DNA of 64,000 bases from Leptospira bouyouniensis (GCF_004769525.1 NZ_RQFT01000001.1:202348-266347), one strand, 5' to 3'. Shown: positions 43,633 to 54,424, numbered from the stretch's first letter. The notes: generated by a model not told the origin, from the letters alone. Translations and numbers: made by a program.

Positions 43633-45888
43633 TTACGCTTTCATCAAGTTCAAGGCAGCACCTGCTTTGAACCATTCGATTTGTTGCGCATTGTAAGTAT
43701 GGTTTACTTGGATCTCGTCTTTTTTCCCATCTTTGTGGTTGAGAACGAGTGTGAGTGCCTTACCTTCTTGGAAACTTGTTAAACCATTGATGTCGATCGA
43801 ATCATCTTCTTGGATTTTATCGTAATCATCTTTGTTTGCAAAGGTCAATGCCAGCATCCCTTGTTTTTTCAAGTTTGTCTCGTGGATCCGAGCAAATGAT
43901 TTCACAAGGACAGCTCTCACTCCCAAATGTCTTGGTTCCATGGCTGCATGTTCTCTTGAAGAACCTTCTCCATAGTTTTCATCACCTACCACAATGGATC
44001 CAATGCCTTGTGCTTTGTAAGCTCTTTGGGTTTGCGGAACAGGTTCATAATTCCCAGTGATTTGGTTTTTCACTTCATTGGTTTTGCCATTGAAGAAGTT
44101 GGTCGCACCAATGAGAAGGTTATTGGAGATATTGTCCAAGTGGCCGCGGAATTTTAACCAAGGACCTGCCATTGAAATATGGTCCGTTGTACATTTTCCT
44201 TTTGCTTTGATAAGGAGTTTCAAACCTTTGAGGTCTGTTCCTTCCCAAGCCTTGAATGGTGCTAAAAGTTGGAGCCTTGTCGAACTTGGATCTACAATCA
44301 CTTGGACACCAGATCCGTCAGCCGCAGGAGCAACATAACCTGCATCTTCCACCGCAAACCCTTTTTTGGGAAGTTCTTCCCCAGTAGGTGGGTCAAGTTT
44401 TACCTTTTCCCCTTTTTCGTTGGTGAGAGTGTCAGTGAGAGGATTGAATCCTAAATCACCTGCAATGGCAAGCGCTGTTGTGATCTCAGGAGATGCAACA
44501 AAGGCATACGTGTTTGGGTTACCATCTTGGCGAGCTTGGAAGTTACGATTGAAGGAGTGAACAATTGTGTTTTTTTCCTTTTTCTCTGCACCCACGCGAG
44601 ACCACATCCCGATACAAGGACCACAAGCATTCGAAAATACTTTTGCTCCAATTTGGTTGAAGGTATCAATGAATCCATCTCTTTGGATTGTGTATCGAAC
44701 AAGTTCCGATCCAGGAGTGATGGTAAATTCCGCTTTGGTTTTGAGACCTTTGGAAGCTACTTGTTTGGCAAGTGAAGCGGCACGAGAGATGTCTTCGTAA
44801 GAAGAGTTCGTACAAGATCCGATGAGACCCACTTCCACTTTGAGAGGCCAACCATTCTTGGCCGCCTCTTCTTTCATTTTTGAAATGGGAGTCGCAAGGT
44901 CTGGTGTGAACGGTCCATTGACATATGGCTCAAGAGTGTCGAGATCAATTTCAATCACTTGGTCAAAGTATTTTGCTGGGTCAGCATAAACTTCTGGGTC
45001 TGCTGTAAGATGTGCTTTGTATTTGTTAGCAAGGTCTGCCACATCACTTCTGTTAGTGGATCGTAAGTAACGCTCCATAGAAGCATCATATCCAAATGTA
45101 GAAGTGGTAGCTCCAATTTCAGCACCCATGTTACAGATTGTACCTTTTCCAGTACAAGAAAGAGCTTCAGCTCCTGGTCCAAAGTATTCTACAATAGCTC
45201 CCGTTCCACCTTTCACAGTGAGAATCCCTGCAACTTTTAAAATCACATCTTTTGCTGATGTCCAACCATTGAGTTTACCTGTGAGTTTGACACCGATAGC
45301 TTTTGGCCATTTGAGTTCCCAAGGGAGACCCGCCATCACATCACAAGCGTCAGCTCCGCCCACCCCAATTGCAACCATTCCAAGCCCACCAGCATTCACT
45401 GTATGGGAGTCGGTTCCTATCATCATACCACCCGGGAATGCATAGTTTTCTAAAACTACTTGGTGGATGATACCAGCGCCTGGTTTCCAGAACCCAATTC
45501 CATATTTATTGGAAACGGAAGATAAAAAATCATAAACTTCTTTGTTTTCAGTGACCGCAATGCCAAGGTCTTTTCCTGATTCTTCTTTTGCTGTGATTAA
45601 GTGGTCACAGTGAACGGTGGAAGGCACTGCCACTTTTTTTCGGCCAGCTTGCATGAACTGCAAAAGCGCCATTTGTGCTGTTGCATCTTGCATCGCCACT
45701 CGGTCTGGTGCAAAGTCAACGTAGTCAGCACCACGTCCAAAACTTTTGGATGGATTTCCGTCCCAAAGGTGGTTGTATAAAATCTTTTCTGTGAGAGTGA
45801 GGGGTCGACCCACAATCTTCCTGGCTTGTGTGATGGCCGCTTCCATTTTGGAATAACGAGCCGCGATCATTTCTATATCAAATGCCAT
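43633..45888 (-). CDS. acnA: aconitate hydratase, mitochondrial type
   Basis: 751 residues, the length of mitochondrial-type aconitases (bacterial AcnA is about 890 and AcnB about 865). The 4Fe-4S ligands are visible: [10 protein letters not shown] (first Cys) and [11 protein letters not shown] (paired Cys). The substrate/His motif [13 protein letters not shown] is present. It interconverts citrate and isocitrate. Sequence groups it with eukaryote-like aconitases found in several spirochaetes and Bacteroidetes; gene symbol assigned by family only. Confidence 0.92.
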   Translation of the reverse strand: MAFDIEMIAARYSKMEAAITQARKIVGRPLTLTEKILYNHLWDGNPSKSFGRGADYVDFAPDRVAMQDATAQMALLQFMQAGRKKVAVPSTVHCDHLITAKEESGKDLGIAVTENKEVYDFLSSVSNKYGIGFWKPGAGIIHQVVLENYAFPGGMMIGTDSHTVNAGGLGMVAIGVGGADACDVMAGLPWELKWPKAIGVKLTGKLNGWTSAKDVILKVAGILTVKGGTGAIVEYFGPGAEALSCTGKGTICNMGAEIGATTSTFGYDASMERYLRSTNRSDVADLANKYKAHLTADPEVYADPAKYFDQVIEIDLDTLEPYVNGPFTPDLATPISKMKEEAAKNGWPLKVEVGLIGSCTNSSYEDISRAASLAKQVASKGLKTKAEFTITPGSELVRYTIQRDGFIDTFNQIGAKVFSNACGPCIGMWSRVGAEKKEKNTIVHSFNRNFQARQDGNPNTYAFVASPEITTALAIAGDLGFNPLTDTLTNEKGEKVKLDPPTGEELPKKGFAVEDAGYVAPAADGSGVQVIVDPSSTRLQLLAPFKAWEGTDLKGLKLLIKAKGKCTTDHISMAGPWLKFRGHLDNISNNLLIGATNFFNGKTNEVKNQITGNYEPVPQTQRAYKAQGIGSIVVGDENYGEGSSREHAAMEPRHLGVRAVLVKSFARIHETNLKKQGMLALTFANKDDYDKIQEDDSIDINGLTSFQEGKALTLVLNHKDGKKDEIQVNHTYNAQQIEWFKAGAALNLMKA

Positions 45889-45998
45889 CTGAACCTCTTA
45901 TACCTATCAGACCGCAGGAAAAAAGGGAATCAATCGAAAATTAAACTACAGAACTTAAAATCAGTAAAATTGGAAATTTTGACGAATTGGAAAGGTGA

Positions 45999-46544
45999 TC
46001 AACCATCAATACGGACATAAACCTCATCGGCTTTAAGGATGAGTCCTGTTTTGATTTCGATCAGTCTTGTATTGACAAAAACACCGTCTTGGTAAGGGGT
46101 CACAATCCCTGTGATGATGACTCCAACTTTCAATACTTCACCTATTTTACGCAAGGTGGCAGTGTCCGTTGGTGAATCCAAACTTAGACCTGCTTCCTTT
46201 AAAACCTTTTGGTTTGCCAACCGATCTAAGATAAGAAATCGATCTTTTTTGACAAGTTCGGTTGTGAGTTTTTCGGCAAGGATCTCGCCGTAAGGGCTTT
46301 TTTTCCCTTCATTATCAAGGAAAGTCAAAACAACGAGCCTTTCTGGTTGGAAATAAAATCCTTTTTCAGATAAGGAAACTGCCAATTGTTCTAAGGGTGG
46401 GATTGATGGTTTTTTAGGTTTGGTTTCTCTCTCTTCCCCCAAGTAACAAGCGCTAAAGATTCCCATCAATAATACTAAGGCAAATATTCTAAAATGCAAG
46501 TTCCATCCCAAGCGAAGTAACATATTCATAAAACGATTTTCCAT
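45999..46544 (-). CDS. FlgO-domain lipoprotein
   Basis: 181 residues. The ATG at 46544 has AGGGAA upstream. A signal peptide ends at the lipobox LMGIFSAC (cysteine at 33). The mature FlgO/CsgG-like domain has LAVSLSEKGFYFQPERLVVLTFLDNEGKK and GEVLKVGVIITGIVTPYQDG with NTRLIEIKTGLIL, as in FlgO family proteins of the outer membrane. It overlaps the preceding outer-membrane-type gene by 56 bp. Confidence 0.85.
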   Translation of the reverse strand: MENRFMNMLLRLGWNLHFRIFALVLLMGIFSACYLGEERETKPKKPSIPPLEQLAVSLSEKGFYFQPERLVVLTFLDNEGKKSPYGEILAEKLTTELVKKDRFLILDRLANQKVLKEAGLSLDSPTDTATLRKIGEVLKVGVIITGIVTPYQDGVFVNTRLIEIKTGLILKADEVYVRIDG

Positions 46545-47508
46545 TAAATGTATTCCCTACCATATATCCACCAGGGACTCCATATAAAACGCCGTCTTTA
46601 TAAAATTGATTTTGGAAGTTGAGAAAAAACGTAGTTTTTTGATTTCCTGGGTGTTTTCCACGAAAGGAAGCAGAAAAGGTTTCAGGGGATCTTCCGTTTT
46701 GGTCCCTGACTCGGAGTAGAGGGTCATTAAAAACATTAAATATTTGGTTCCCTAAGTAAAGGGAATAATTTTTCGAAGGTCCTAAAAAGAAGATCAAACC
46801 TAAAGATGCAATATCTTGGGCCGGCACAAACCCGATTTGTCCATTGGAAGCACTTGGCCTTTGGTTCACGTAATTGTATTTTACATTGAGTTGGATTTTA
46901 TCACTGCCGAAAAAAAAAGAAAACTTTCCACCTTCTGCTCCATAAGAAGAAACAGGGTTTTCTGTTTTAACATTATAAACTGAGGTTTGCACCTTAAGGA
47001 ATTGTGATGCCGAAAAACTTCCTTGGTATTCGTAAAGTTGTTTTGGATCGTATAACGTGCGCTTGTTTGCCTCTAACTGGCGAAAAATCATATTCGTGGA
47101 AGGATGTGTAGAAGTTGACAAAAAGAATTGTGAAAGTGCTGGTTCCCCACTCTGTTTTGCATCGATCACAGAAAAACTAACTGGAGAAAAATCAGAGTCA
47201 AATTTAGAATAAGAGTAAGAAAAATTGCTACGTATGTTCCCTCGTTTTGAAGGGTTACCGAATTTCTCTAAAGAAAAAAAAACAAAACTTTCTTTAGGAG
47301 ATTCTGAAAATTCCGAACGTTTTGTATTCCCTAAAAATCGATCAGAATCAATGAATAAATCAGAAGTTTTTTTTTCAACTAACTGTGGTTTTGTTGTATT
47401 TTCCAATTTTTTGACTTGGTTTTCTTGGATGGGTGCCAAAGCCACCACGGCGAGAAGACCAAATCCAGAAATTAATGAGACAAAAACAGAAGCTTGTGGG
47501 GAGTTCAT
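46489..47508 (-). CDS. outer-membrane beta-barrel-type protein, unknown
   Basis: 339 residues. N-terminal signal-like region (MNSPQASVFVSLISGFGLLAVVALA), then a long run of amphipathic beta-strand-like segments rich in Ser, Gly, Phe and Tyr (SYSYSKFDSDFSPVSFSV, FFGSDKIQLNVKYNYVNQRP, NYSLYLGNQIFNVFNDP), ending in a typical outer-membrane aromatic terminal residue (GMELAF). A putative OMP. Its 3' end overlaps the FlgO-like gene; the two products could act as an outer membrane pair. Confidence 0.65.
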   Translation of the reverse strand: MNSPQASVFVSLISGFGLLAVVALAPIQENQVKKLENTTKPQLVEKKTSDLFIDSDRFLGNTKRSEFSESPKESFVFFSLEKFGNPSKRGNIRSNFSYSYSKFDSDFSPVSFSVIDAKQSGEPALSQFFLSTSTHPSTNMIFRQLEANKRTLYDPKQLYEYQGSFSASQFLKVQTSVYNVKTENPVSSYGAEGGKFSFFFGSDKIQLNVKYNYVNQRPSASNGQIGFVPAQDIASLGLIFFLGPSKNYSLYLGNQIFNVFNDPLLRVRDQNGRSPETFSASFRGKHPGNQKTTFFLNFQNQFYKDGVLYGVPGGYMVGNTFNGKSFYEYVTSLGMELAF

Positions 47509-47560
47509 AAAGAAACTGTAGAAACATATTTCCTAATCTAAAAGACATGTAAAGATATTT

Positions 47561-48601
47561 TTAAAATAAGAACATCGAGTCACCGTAGGAATAAAAACGA
47601 AAGTGGTTCTGTAATGCATACTGATAAGAATTCATCACGAGTCGACTATTAGCAAAGGCACTAACGAGTAACAACAAACTTGATTTTGGCAAATGAAAGT
47701 TTGTGATCAGTCCTTGTACGGATTGAATATTGTCCCCTGGCGACAAAAATATGTCAGTTTGACTTACGCCTACCTTATATTTCTGTTGTTGAGAATCAAA
47801 TACAGTTTCGAGTACACGAAGAGAAGTAGTTCCAATCGCAATGATCCGACGCCCTTCTTTTTTTGCAGTGTTCAATCGAATGGAAGATTCTTCTGTGATT
47901 TCATATTTTTCTTTGTGTAATGTTTTAGTATGCCACTGTTCGGCGGTTAAAGGACGAAATGTCCCATAACCTACTTGGAGATTGACCGGTACAAATTCGA
48001 TTCCAAACTGGACAAGTTCTGCTCTTAGGGAATCTGTAAAATGTAATCCTGCGGTTGGTGCGGCAACAGAACCCGATTTTTTTGCAAAGATGGTTTGGTA
48101 ACGATTTTTATCCTCTTCGATAACCTTCCGTTTCAAATATGGTGGGATGGGTATGGTTCCAAAAACTTCAAAGTCTTCGTCACGAACCAAACGTATAGAA
48201 CGTAAGCGGGACAATTCATCAAGTTTTCCTTCATAAACAAATTGAAATTCAGCGAAACCAACTGGCGAAAGTATTTCACCTAACTTTAATTTTGCTCTAT
48301 TTTTCAAGATACAAGCCCAACTGGAAGGATCGTTGTCTATGGTTTCCAAAAAAATTGCTTCATGGATGCGACCTGAATCCACTTGTAAATAGACTCTTCG
48401 GTAGGATACTTTCGTCTCATTGTAAACGAGCACATCACCAGGGCGTAACCAGTTCCGTATATCCCGAAAAAATGGTGCTTCCACAAAAGTCTCATTGGCT
48501 CTGTTTACAATCAGTAACCGCGATTCATCCCTATTTTTAGCGGGAAAACGAGCAATTTGTTCATCTGGTAAATGAAAATCAAATTGATTTAAAAAATCCA
48601 T
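47561..48601 (-). CDS. queA: S-adenosylmethionine:tRNA ribosyltransferase-isomerase QueA
   Basis: 346 residues, the normal QueA length. Family motifs visible: DFHLPDEQIARFPAKNRDESRLLIV near the start, GDVLVYNETKV, AAPTAGLHFT and GTTSLRVLE. It transfers ribosyl from SAM to preQ1 in tRNA, giving epoxyqueuosine, a step in queuosine synthesis. Start at 48601 (ATG). Monocistronic and divergent from the glycan cluster. Confidence 0.95.
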   Translation of the reverse strand: MDFLNQFDFHLPDEQIARFPAKNRDESRLLIVNRANETFVEAPFFRDIRNWLRPGDVLVYNETKVSYRRVYLQVDSGRIHEAIFLETIDNDPSSWACILKNRAKLKLGEILSPVGFAEFQFVYEGKLDELSRLRSIRLVRDEDFEVFGTIPIPPYLKRKVIEEDKNRYQTIFAKKSGSVAAPTAGLHFTDSLRAELVQFGIEFVPVNLQVGYGTFRPLTAEQWHTKTLHKEKYEITEESSIRLNTAKKEGRRIIAIGTTSLRVLETVFDSQQQKYKVGVSQTDIFLSPGDNIQSVQGLITNFHLPKSSLLLLVSAFANSRLVMNSYQYALQNHFRFYSYGDSMFLF

Positions 48602-48664
48602 CTTGGAATCACCTTAGGAAAACCTTGTCAATTAACCAGAAATATTGGGAATGGTAGGAGAACT

Positions 48665-49957
48665 ATGTGGAAATTTTTAGAACCAATAGAAAGACAAGGA
48701 AAATGGATCCTTGCTGTTCTTTTTTTATTCCTTTTGGTTACGTCGGTCAGCCGTTCCCAACAAAAATCAGATTTTTTGGACTATTACCATGCGAGTGAAC
48801 GTTGGTCTAGTGGGGATAATTTATATCGCTTTGATGTCGCATTCGAACTACAATCCAAAATCAAAACTGCCGAGGATTTGTTCAAACCAGAAAACCTTCC
48901 ACTTCTTATGTCGTTACAAAACGAAACTGCCACTTATATTTACCCTCCACTCTTTTCGTTTTTACTCATTCCCATTACATTTTTATCTGAAAACAATGCT
49001 GCTTTACTTTTTGAAATTTTAAGTTGGATTTCATTACTTGCCATTTTCTATTTACTCTTTCAAAACAAAGAACTCAATTCACAAAATCAAAAAATTGCTT
49101 ATTTACTATTAATTGTTACATTCGTTTTCAATTTTAGATTCATTGAAAGCCATATACAAAACAACCAAGTTGGAATCATTCTTATATTACTTGTGTTAGT
49201 TGCCATTTTGGTAAAAAACGATATTTTGGGAGGTTTTCTCCTAGCTCTAGCTGTTAGTATCAAAATCACACCTCTCGTGTTTCTTTTTGTATTTTTATAT
49301 GATAAAAAATACATTAGAATCATTTGGTTTTTTGTAGGTTTATTTCTTTGGAATGCACTCCCACTCTTATACCAATGGGATTATACAATACAAATGTCAA
49401 AGGAATGGAATTCACAAATCCTTGGGAACGCTCTTAACAATCCACTCCTACGATCTTGGAAAAACAACCAATCGCTCTCTTCCACATTGGCAAAGTATTT
49501 TGTTTCTGGTGCTGACTTCATCAACCAACCAACGTATGGATTACCATTCATCAATTTAACGCTTGTAACACTAAAATCCATTCAATTGGTATTTGTTTTG
49601 GTGTTTGGGTTTCCACTTCTCCTATTATGGAAAAAACCAAATGAGCGTTGGTCAATTATTTCATTATTATTTTTGATCTCTGCATTATTTAGTGGGATAA
49701 GTTGGATTCATAGTTTTATCATTTGTTTGGTTCCTGTTTATTTCATTCTAAACAAAGTGATATCGGAAGAAAAAAATAGAAAACAGATTTACGTTTTGTT
49801 TTTTATTTTAAGCTTACCACTTCTTACCCACCGTACTTTTGTCGGACAAAAAATAGAATCTTTACTCTCAATGTATTCGATACTTTTTTATTCCACAAGT
49901 TTATTGTATTTTTATATCGTTAGGTTTGCCCTCCATGAAAACAAAAATCGGAATTGA
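48665..49957 (+). CDS. GT87/DUF2029-type polyprenyl-glycan mannosyltransferase-like membrane protein
   Basis: 430 residues with about ten membrane helices and the first-loop acidic DFLDYYHASERW typical of GT-C glycosyltransferases, plus the repeated YPPLFSFLLIPITFLS motif of DUF2029/GT87 (DxxYYxAxxxWxxGxnlYxxxxxxxYPPL). The start has a good Shine-Dalgarno (AGGAGA). These enzymes use polyprenyl-phosphate sugars on the periplasmic face. First gene of a seven-gene rightward cluster; overlaps the next by 23 bp. Confidence 0.85.
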   Translation: MWKFLEPIERQGKWILAVLFLFLLVTSVSRSQQKSDFLDYYHASERWSSGDNLYRFDVAFELQSKIKTAEDLFKPENLPLLMSLQNETATYIYPPLFSFLLIPITFLSENNAALLFEILSWISLLAIFYLLFQNKELNSQNQKIAYLLLIVTFVFNFRFIESHIQNNQVGIILILLVLVAILVKNDILGGFLLALAVSIKITPLVFLFVFLYDKKYIRIIWFFVGLFLWNALPLLYQWDYTIQMSKEWNSQILGNALNNPLLRSWKNNQSLSSTLAKYFVSGADFINQPTYGLPFINLTLVTLKSIQLVFVLVFGFPLLLLWKKPNERWSIISLLFLISALFSGISWIHSFIICLVPVYFILNKVISEEKNRKQIYVLFFILSLPLLTHRTFVGQKIESLLSMYSILFYSTSLLYFYIVRFALHENKNRN

Positions 49958-51029
49958 TGTCAGACCACTTGCTTATGGAATGACAGGGAATTCTCGTTAT
50001 CTAGCGGAAGTTCTAAAAGTTATACTACCAAAATATAAAAACAAAGAATTTTATTTTTTAAGCCACAAACCACTCCATCCAGTATTTAATGATTTAATCT
50101 ACCCAAACGTTCATTTGGTGATCGAATCAAAGCCAATTCCCGGACCAATCTATTTAAATTTGATTTTGCCGAAAAGACTCAAACAAAACAAAATAGATGT
50201 TTTTTGGGGGACCATTCAAATGTTACCCTTTTTTAAATTACCAATCCCAAGTTATGTAAACTATCATGATTTAAATTTTATTTCGGCTCCAGAGACAATG
50301 GCGAAATGGAATTATTGGCAACACAAACTGTTATCTCCTGTGACTCTCAAAAATGCAGATAAAATCTTTTGTTTATCGAAAAATACAAAAGAAGAAATCA
50401 TCGAATTTCGCCCTAAATATAAAGATAAATGTATAGTGGTATACCCAGGTGTTGCCAAAACAAAAACCAATTTGTCTGCATTAACCGTCAAATTTCCAAA
50501 AGATTTTTTTCTAACAGTTGGAACTTTAGAACCTAGAAAAAATATCAATCGCATAGTAGATGCTTTTATAAATTTCAAAAAAAATCATCCAAAGGATAAA
50601 CACTCACTCCTTATTATGGGAAGAAAAGGATGGGGAGAAGAAGGAGATATCCTTTACCAAAAGTTAAACGACCCTATCACCAAATCCACTGGCATCCATT
50701 TTATCGAAAATCCAAATGAAAACACCTTGGCTTTAGCTTTCAAAAATTGTAAGGCATTCTTTTTCCCATCTCTCCACGAAGGATTTGGATTACCTTTACT
50801 AGAAGCAATGCTCGAAGGTAAACGGTGTGTTGCATCTGACATCCCAGTATTCAAAGAAATCTTATCTGAAAAATGTGATTTGTATGTGCCGGCAAAAGAC
50901 ACAAGTGCATGGACAAATGCATTTCAAATTTTGTCTGGCCCCACAAAGGATCGTGTGCCAAAATTCCCTTCTCAGATGTGGACTTGGCAAGAAACTGCTA
51001 AAAAAATTGAAGAGGTTCTATTTTTATGA
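49935..51029 (+). CDS. GT4-family glycosyltransferase
   Basis: 364 residues from the ATG at 49935 (MKTKIGIDVRPLAYGMTGNSRYLAEV). GT-B fold; the GT4 hallmarks are visible: GTLEPRKNINRIVDAFINF, ENPNENTLALAFKNCKAFFFPSLHEGFGLPLLEAMLEGK (E-x7-E motif) and the SDIP loop. It transfers a sugar from an NDP-sugar in the cytoplasm. Overlaps the upstream GT87 gene and the downstream gene (ATGA). Confidence 0.92.
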   Translation: MKTKIGIDVRPLAYGMTGNSRYLAEVLKVILPKYKNKEFYFLSHKPLHPVFNDLIYPNVHLVIESKPIPGPIYLNLILPKRLKQNKIDVFWGTIQMLPFFKLPIPSYVNYHDLNFISAPETMAKWNYWQHKLLSPVTLKNADKIFCLSKNTKEEIIEFRPKYKDKCIVVYPGVAKTKTNLSALTVKFPKDFFLTVGTLEPRKNINRIVDAFINFKKNHPKDKHSLLIMGRKGWGEEGDILYQKLNDPITKSTGIHFIENPNENTLALAFKNCKAFFFPSLHEGFGLPLLEAMLEGKRCVASDIPVFKEILSEKCDLYVPAKDTSAWTNAFQILSGPTKDRVPKFPSQMWTWQETAKKIEEVLFL

Positions 51030-51613
51030 AACAACTCCAGAAATTACTTTCAAAATGGAAAGAATACAAATTCAAGAAAGAGGTTTCTTATTTTGGAACT
51101 TCTCTTTATGATGAATTACAATTAAACCCACTCCCTTCCCTATTGCTCATCATTGCGACGGCATCATTCTTTTATTTCAGCTTACCCTATGTTTATTATT
51201 TAGGTAATTTTTTCTTTTGGTTTGTAGGAGTATTAGAAATCACCAAAGTATTAAAAATTCCTTTCTTGGATGAATTAAGATATTACCATTACTTATCAGT
51301 TTTTGTTTATTTTTATATATCCACTTCTCTTCTAATAGACGTTAGCCGATTGTTATCAAAATGGAACAAACGAACGGTTTTAGTCAAAAACGAACTTTGG
51401 CAAATATGCCATTCTGGCTTTGGGAAAAAACTAAGCCAATATTCACTAGATACAAAAGAACTCTCACTTACTTATGAACACGGTGGGCTTAGTGATTATT
51501 TTGGTTTGAATCGACTCATTTGGCAAAAAGATGGGATTGAGTTGTTTTCTTCTCCCTATTTTTTCCCTTATCGAAAAAACAAAATGATCATCAACCGAAT
51601 ACTCAAACGTTAA
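51026..51613 (+). CDS. membrane protein of unknown function in the glycan cluster
   Basis: 195 residues. Two to three membrane helices in the middle (LNPLPSLLLIIATASFFYFSLPYVYYLGNFFFWFVG) and LSVFVYFYISTSLLIDV, with a C-terminal soluble beta-rich region (LWQICHSGFGKKLSQYSLDTKE). It starts 4 bp inside the GT4 gene (ATGA overlap), so translation is coupled. No family recognised; a glycan assembly accessory role is inferred from position. Confidence 0.7.
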   Translation: MKQLQKLLSKWKEYKFKKEVSYFGTSLYDELQLNPLPSLLLIIATASFFYFSLPYVYYLGNFFFWFVGVLEITKVLKIPFLDELRYYHYLSVFVYFYISTSLLIDVSRLLSKWNKRTVLVKNELWQICHSGFGKKLSQYSLDTKELSLTYEHGGLSDYFGLNRLIWQKDGIELFSSPYFFPYRKNKMIINRILKR

Positions 51614-51628
51614 ATAGGTAAATTTTTT

Positions 51629-52915
51629 TTGAAAAAGCTTATCATTTTCTTTTTGCTTTTGGGATTGTTTTTGTTCAATCTTAGGTATCTATCACGAGCC
51701 TTTGATTGGGATTCCTGCGTATATGCATTAAACATCCAAAAAGATCGAATTGAATCTGCCTTTTTTAACCCTCACCATCTTGGATTTGAATCTTCAGGTC
51801 TTTTATATTGGAAAATGATACGGTTAATTTATCCTACAACAGACATTATGTTCTTTTTAAGACTGAGAATCTTAAGTTTTTCTCTTTTTTTCTTAGGTGC
51901 ATTCATTTGGATTTATTACAAATTATATAAAGATTTTATTCTTGCGATTGTCCTTGCTTTAGTCATCCAAGTAAGCCAAGCATATTGGTTTTATAGCTTA
52001 CACAATGACACACCTCTCATTCACTCTTGTCTTATGGCTTTGTTGTTTTTGTTCACTGTTTATTTTTTACGAAATGGACTGAATAGAAAACAATTGTTGA
52101 TATTATGGTCAATACAACTTTTCTCAATTTATTTCCACCAATCAAATGTAATCCATTTCGGAATGGTCCCGATGGCAATTTTTCTATCACCAAACCGAAG
52201 TTTGGGAAAAAAACTTAGGATCATCTTTATCTATTTAACTTGCCTAGGACTTGCAACCATCTTCTCGTATTTATTTGTTGGATTTGTAATCTTAAAAAGA
52301 GGATTAGGCCCTATTGATGAAAAACATTTTTCCTTTTGGATGTTTTTGTATGCGGCCATCAATCGTTGGGGAACGAGTCTCGGCGAAGAAAAAAATTATG
52401 TATTGTACTTTTATCGCGGAATTGGTGATGCCTTCCTTGTATTTCAAAATGTGGTCCCTAAATTTCGAGTGAATCTTTTTGATTTCCAAAACCCCAAACA
52501 CTTACCCTATAATTTGAATCTTTTGTTCTGGATTTTTAGTTTGAGTTTAGGAATTTTGAATTTCCGTACAATGTGGGCTAAATACAAACAAGAAATTTTG
52601 ATTCTAATTTTTTGGTTAATTCCATCCATTGGATTTTATACTTGGTGGGAAGGTTATTTTTTTGAATTTTGGGTTGGAACAACAATTGGACTCTGGATAC
52701 TCAATTCCTTCATACTCAACTCTTACCGTAACAATCTATTTCCATTATTTTCGAACTCAATTTTACATACAACTTACTCATTTCTTTTTATCTTTTATTT
52801 TCTTACGAATTTTACATTTTCTACTCTTCCAAGATCCATTGGACCAAAGTTTGGTTATACTGAAGGGATCCAAGGACCTGTTGAAAAATTAGCAGAAGAA
52901 TCAATCTACAAATAG
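51629..52915 (+). CDS. GT-C-like multi-spanning membrane protein
   Basis: 428 residues from a TTG start at 51629 (KKLIIFFLLLGLFLFNLRYL). About ten hydrophobic helices and a short conserved-looking N-terminal FDWDSCVYALNI loop with an acidic pair, as in GT-C glycosyltransferases such as the mannosyltransferases that use polyprenyl-phosphate sugars. No catalytic motif can be confirmed. Located between a membrane accessory gene and the MBOAT gene. Confidence 0.65.
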   Translation: MKKLIIFFLLLGLFLFNLRYLSRAFDWDSCVYALNIQKDRIESAFFNPHHLGFESSGLLYWKMIRLIYPTTDIMFFLRLRILSFSLFFLGAFIWIYYKLYKDFILAIVLALVIQVSQAYWFYSLHNDTPLIHSCLMALLFLFTVYFLRNGLNRKQLLILWSIQLFSIYFHQSNVIHFGMVPMAIFLSPNRSLGKKLRIIFIYLTCLGLATIFSYLFVGFVILKRGLGPIDEKHFSFWMFLYAAINRWGTSLGEEKNYVLYFYRGIGDAFLVFQNVVPKFRVNLFDFQNPKHLPYNLNLLFWIFSLSLGILNFRTMWAKYKQEILILIFWLIPSIGFYTWWEGYFFEFWVGTTIGLWILNSFILNSYRNNLFPLFSNSILHTTYSFLFIFYFLTNFTFSTLPRSIGPKFGYTEGIQGPVEKLAEESIYK

Positions 52916-52925
52916 GATAAACATA

Positions 52926-54422
52926 ATGTTATTTAACTCTTTGGAATTTTTAGTTTTCTTTTTATTCACAATCATAACAGGGAATCTTTTAAAAAATAAA
53001 TGGCAAAGATTATTTTTCCTTTTTGCTAGTTACTATTTTTATATGGCATGGCAACCATCGTCAATTTCTTGTTCGGCGATGGCAGATTCTGGGTTAAAAT
53101 ACTTTACAGATAGACTATACTGTGATTTAAAAATTAACCCTTATGTTTTCATTTTAATATTCTCTACGATCATTGATTATTTTGCTGCGAGAGCTATCGA
53201 AGCAAAACAGGACGGTGATTCTCAGAGGGGATGGTTACTTGTCTTATCTCTCGTTGTCAATTTAGGAACTTTAGGATTCTTTAAATACACTGATTTTTTA
53301 TTAGGAGTTATAAACGATATCCATCTACTCGGTAGCTTCCAATTTGAAAAACAAAACATTATATTACCCGTCGGAATTTCATTTTATACATTTCAATCAA
53401 TGAGTTATACGATTGATGTTTACAATCGTAAGATTGAAGCTCGGAAATCATTCTTAGACTTCGCATTGTATGTTGCTTTTTTCCCACAATTAGTAGCAGG
53501 CCCCATTGTGCGCGCCGAGACATTTTTCCGCGACCTTGATTATCGTTTGAGCGTACATAAGGAACATATAGAAGCTGCATTTGCATTAATTTTAATTGGT
53601 TTTACAAGGAAAATAGTTTTCGCCGACAATTTAGCAAAAGTTGTGGATTCCACTTTCGCCAATTATCAAAATTTGAATTCTATTGAGATCTGGACCGGAG
53701 CGCTTGCGTTTGGTTGGCAAATTTATTTTGATTTTGCTGGTTATACTGACATAGCAATTGGTGTAGCACGTTTATTTGGATTTCAATTTAATGCTAATTT
53801 TAATTTCCCAATGTCTTGTAAAAATATTTCAGACCATTGGTCACGATGGCATATCTCTTTTTCTACATGGATTCGAGATTACATTTATATCCCGCTAGGT
53901 GGTTCACGGGTTAGCCTTCTGATGTATATCAGAAATATTATGATCACGTGGTTGTTTGCTGGACTTTGGCATGGCGCAGCTTACCATTATGTTGGTTGGG
54001 GTATTTGGCAAGGGACAATGTTACTCACACATAAATTCTATGGTGACACTTCTGTTTCCAAATTTTTGAACCAAAAGGGTGGCAGAACATATGATATATT
54101 TTCTCGAATCTTTACTATGTTTTGTTTGGCATTTGGATTTATCATGTTCAGAGCAGAAACGATGGAAAAAGCAATTCCTATGATGAAGGCGCTTGTATTC
54201 ATAAATGATTCAGGAGCGCCTATCACACGTTGGATGAACTATCGATTCGGTATTTTACTAGTGATTTGTTTTACTGCTAGTTATGTTTTTTCAAAAAGGC
54301 AAATCCCTACTCTTCTAACAGGAAATTGGATGAAATATTCAATTTTTGTGATCGTTAATATTTTATTATTATTATTATTTGGGGTAACAGAAAGTCAGAA
54401 CTTCCTCTACTTTCAATTCTAA
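52926..54422 (+). CDS. MBOAT-family O-acyltransferase (AlgI-like)
   Basis: 498 residues, about eleven membrane helices. MBOAT signatures: the invariant His H349 in FAGLWHGAAYHYVGWG, and the segments DHWSRWHISFSTWIRDYIYIPLGGSR and GYTDIAIGVARLFGF. AlgI-type enzymes move acetyl groups across the membrane for polysaccharide O-acetylation. The Shine-Dalgarno is AGGATAAAC. The next gene encodes an SGNH-type protein, the usual AlgJ/X-like partner. Confidence 0.93.
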   Translation: MLFNSLEFLVFFLFTIITGNLLKNKWQRLFFLFASYYFYMAWQPSSISCSAMADSGLKYFTDRLYCDLKINPYVFILIFSTIIDYFAARAIEAKQDGDSQRGWLLVLSLVVNLGTLGFFKYTDFLLGVINDIHLLGSFQFEKQNIILPVGISFYTFQSMSYTIDVYNRKIEARKSFLDFALYVAFFPQLVAGPIVRAETFFRDLDYRLSVHKEHIEAAFALILIGFTRKIVFADNLAKVVDSTFANYQNLNSIEIWTGALAFGWQIYFDFAGYTDIAIGVARLFGFQFNANFNFPMSCKNISDHWSRWHISFSTWIRDYIYIPLGGSRVSLLMYIRNIMITWLFAGLWHGAAYHYVGWGIWQGTMLLTHKFYGDTSVSKFLNQKGGRTYDIFSRIFTMFCLAFGFIMFRAETMEKAIPMMKALVFINDSGAPITRWMNYRFGILLVICFTASYVFSKRQIPTLLTGNWMKYSIFVIVNILLLLLFGVTESQNFLYFQF

Positions 54423-54424
54423 TT

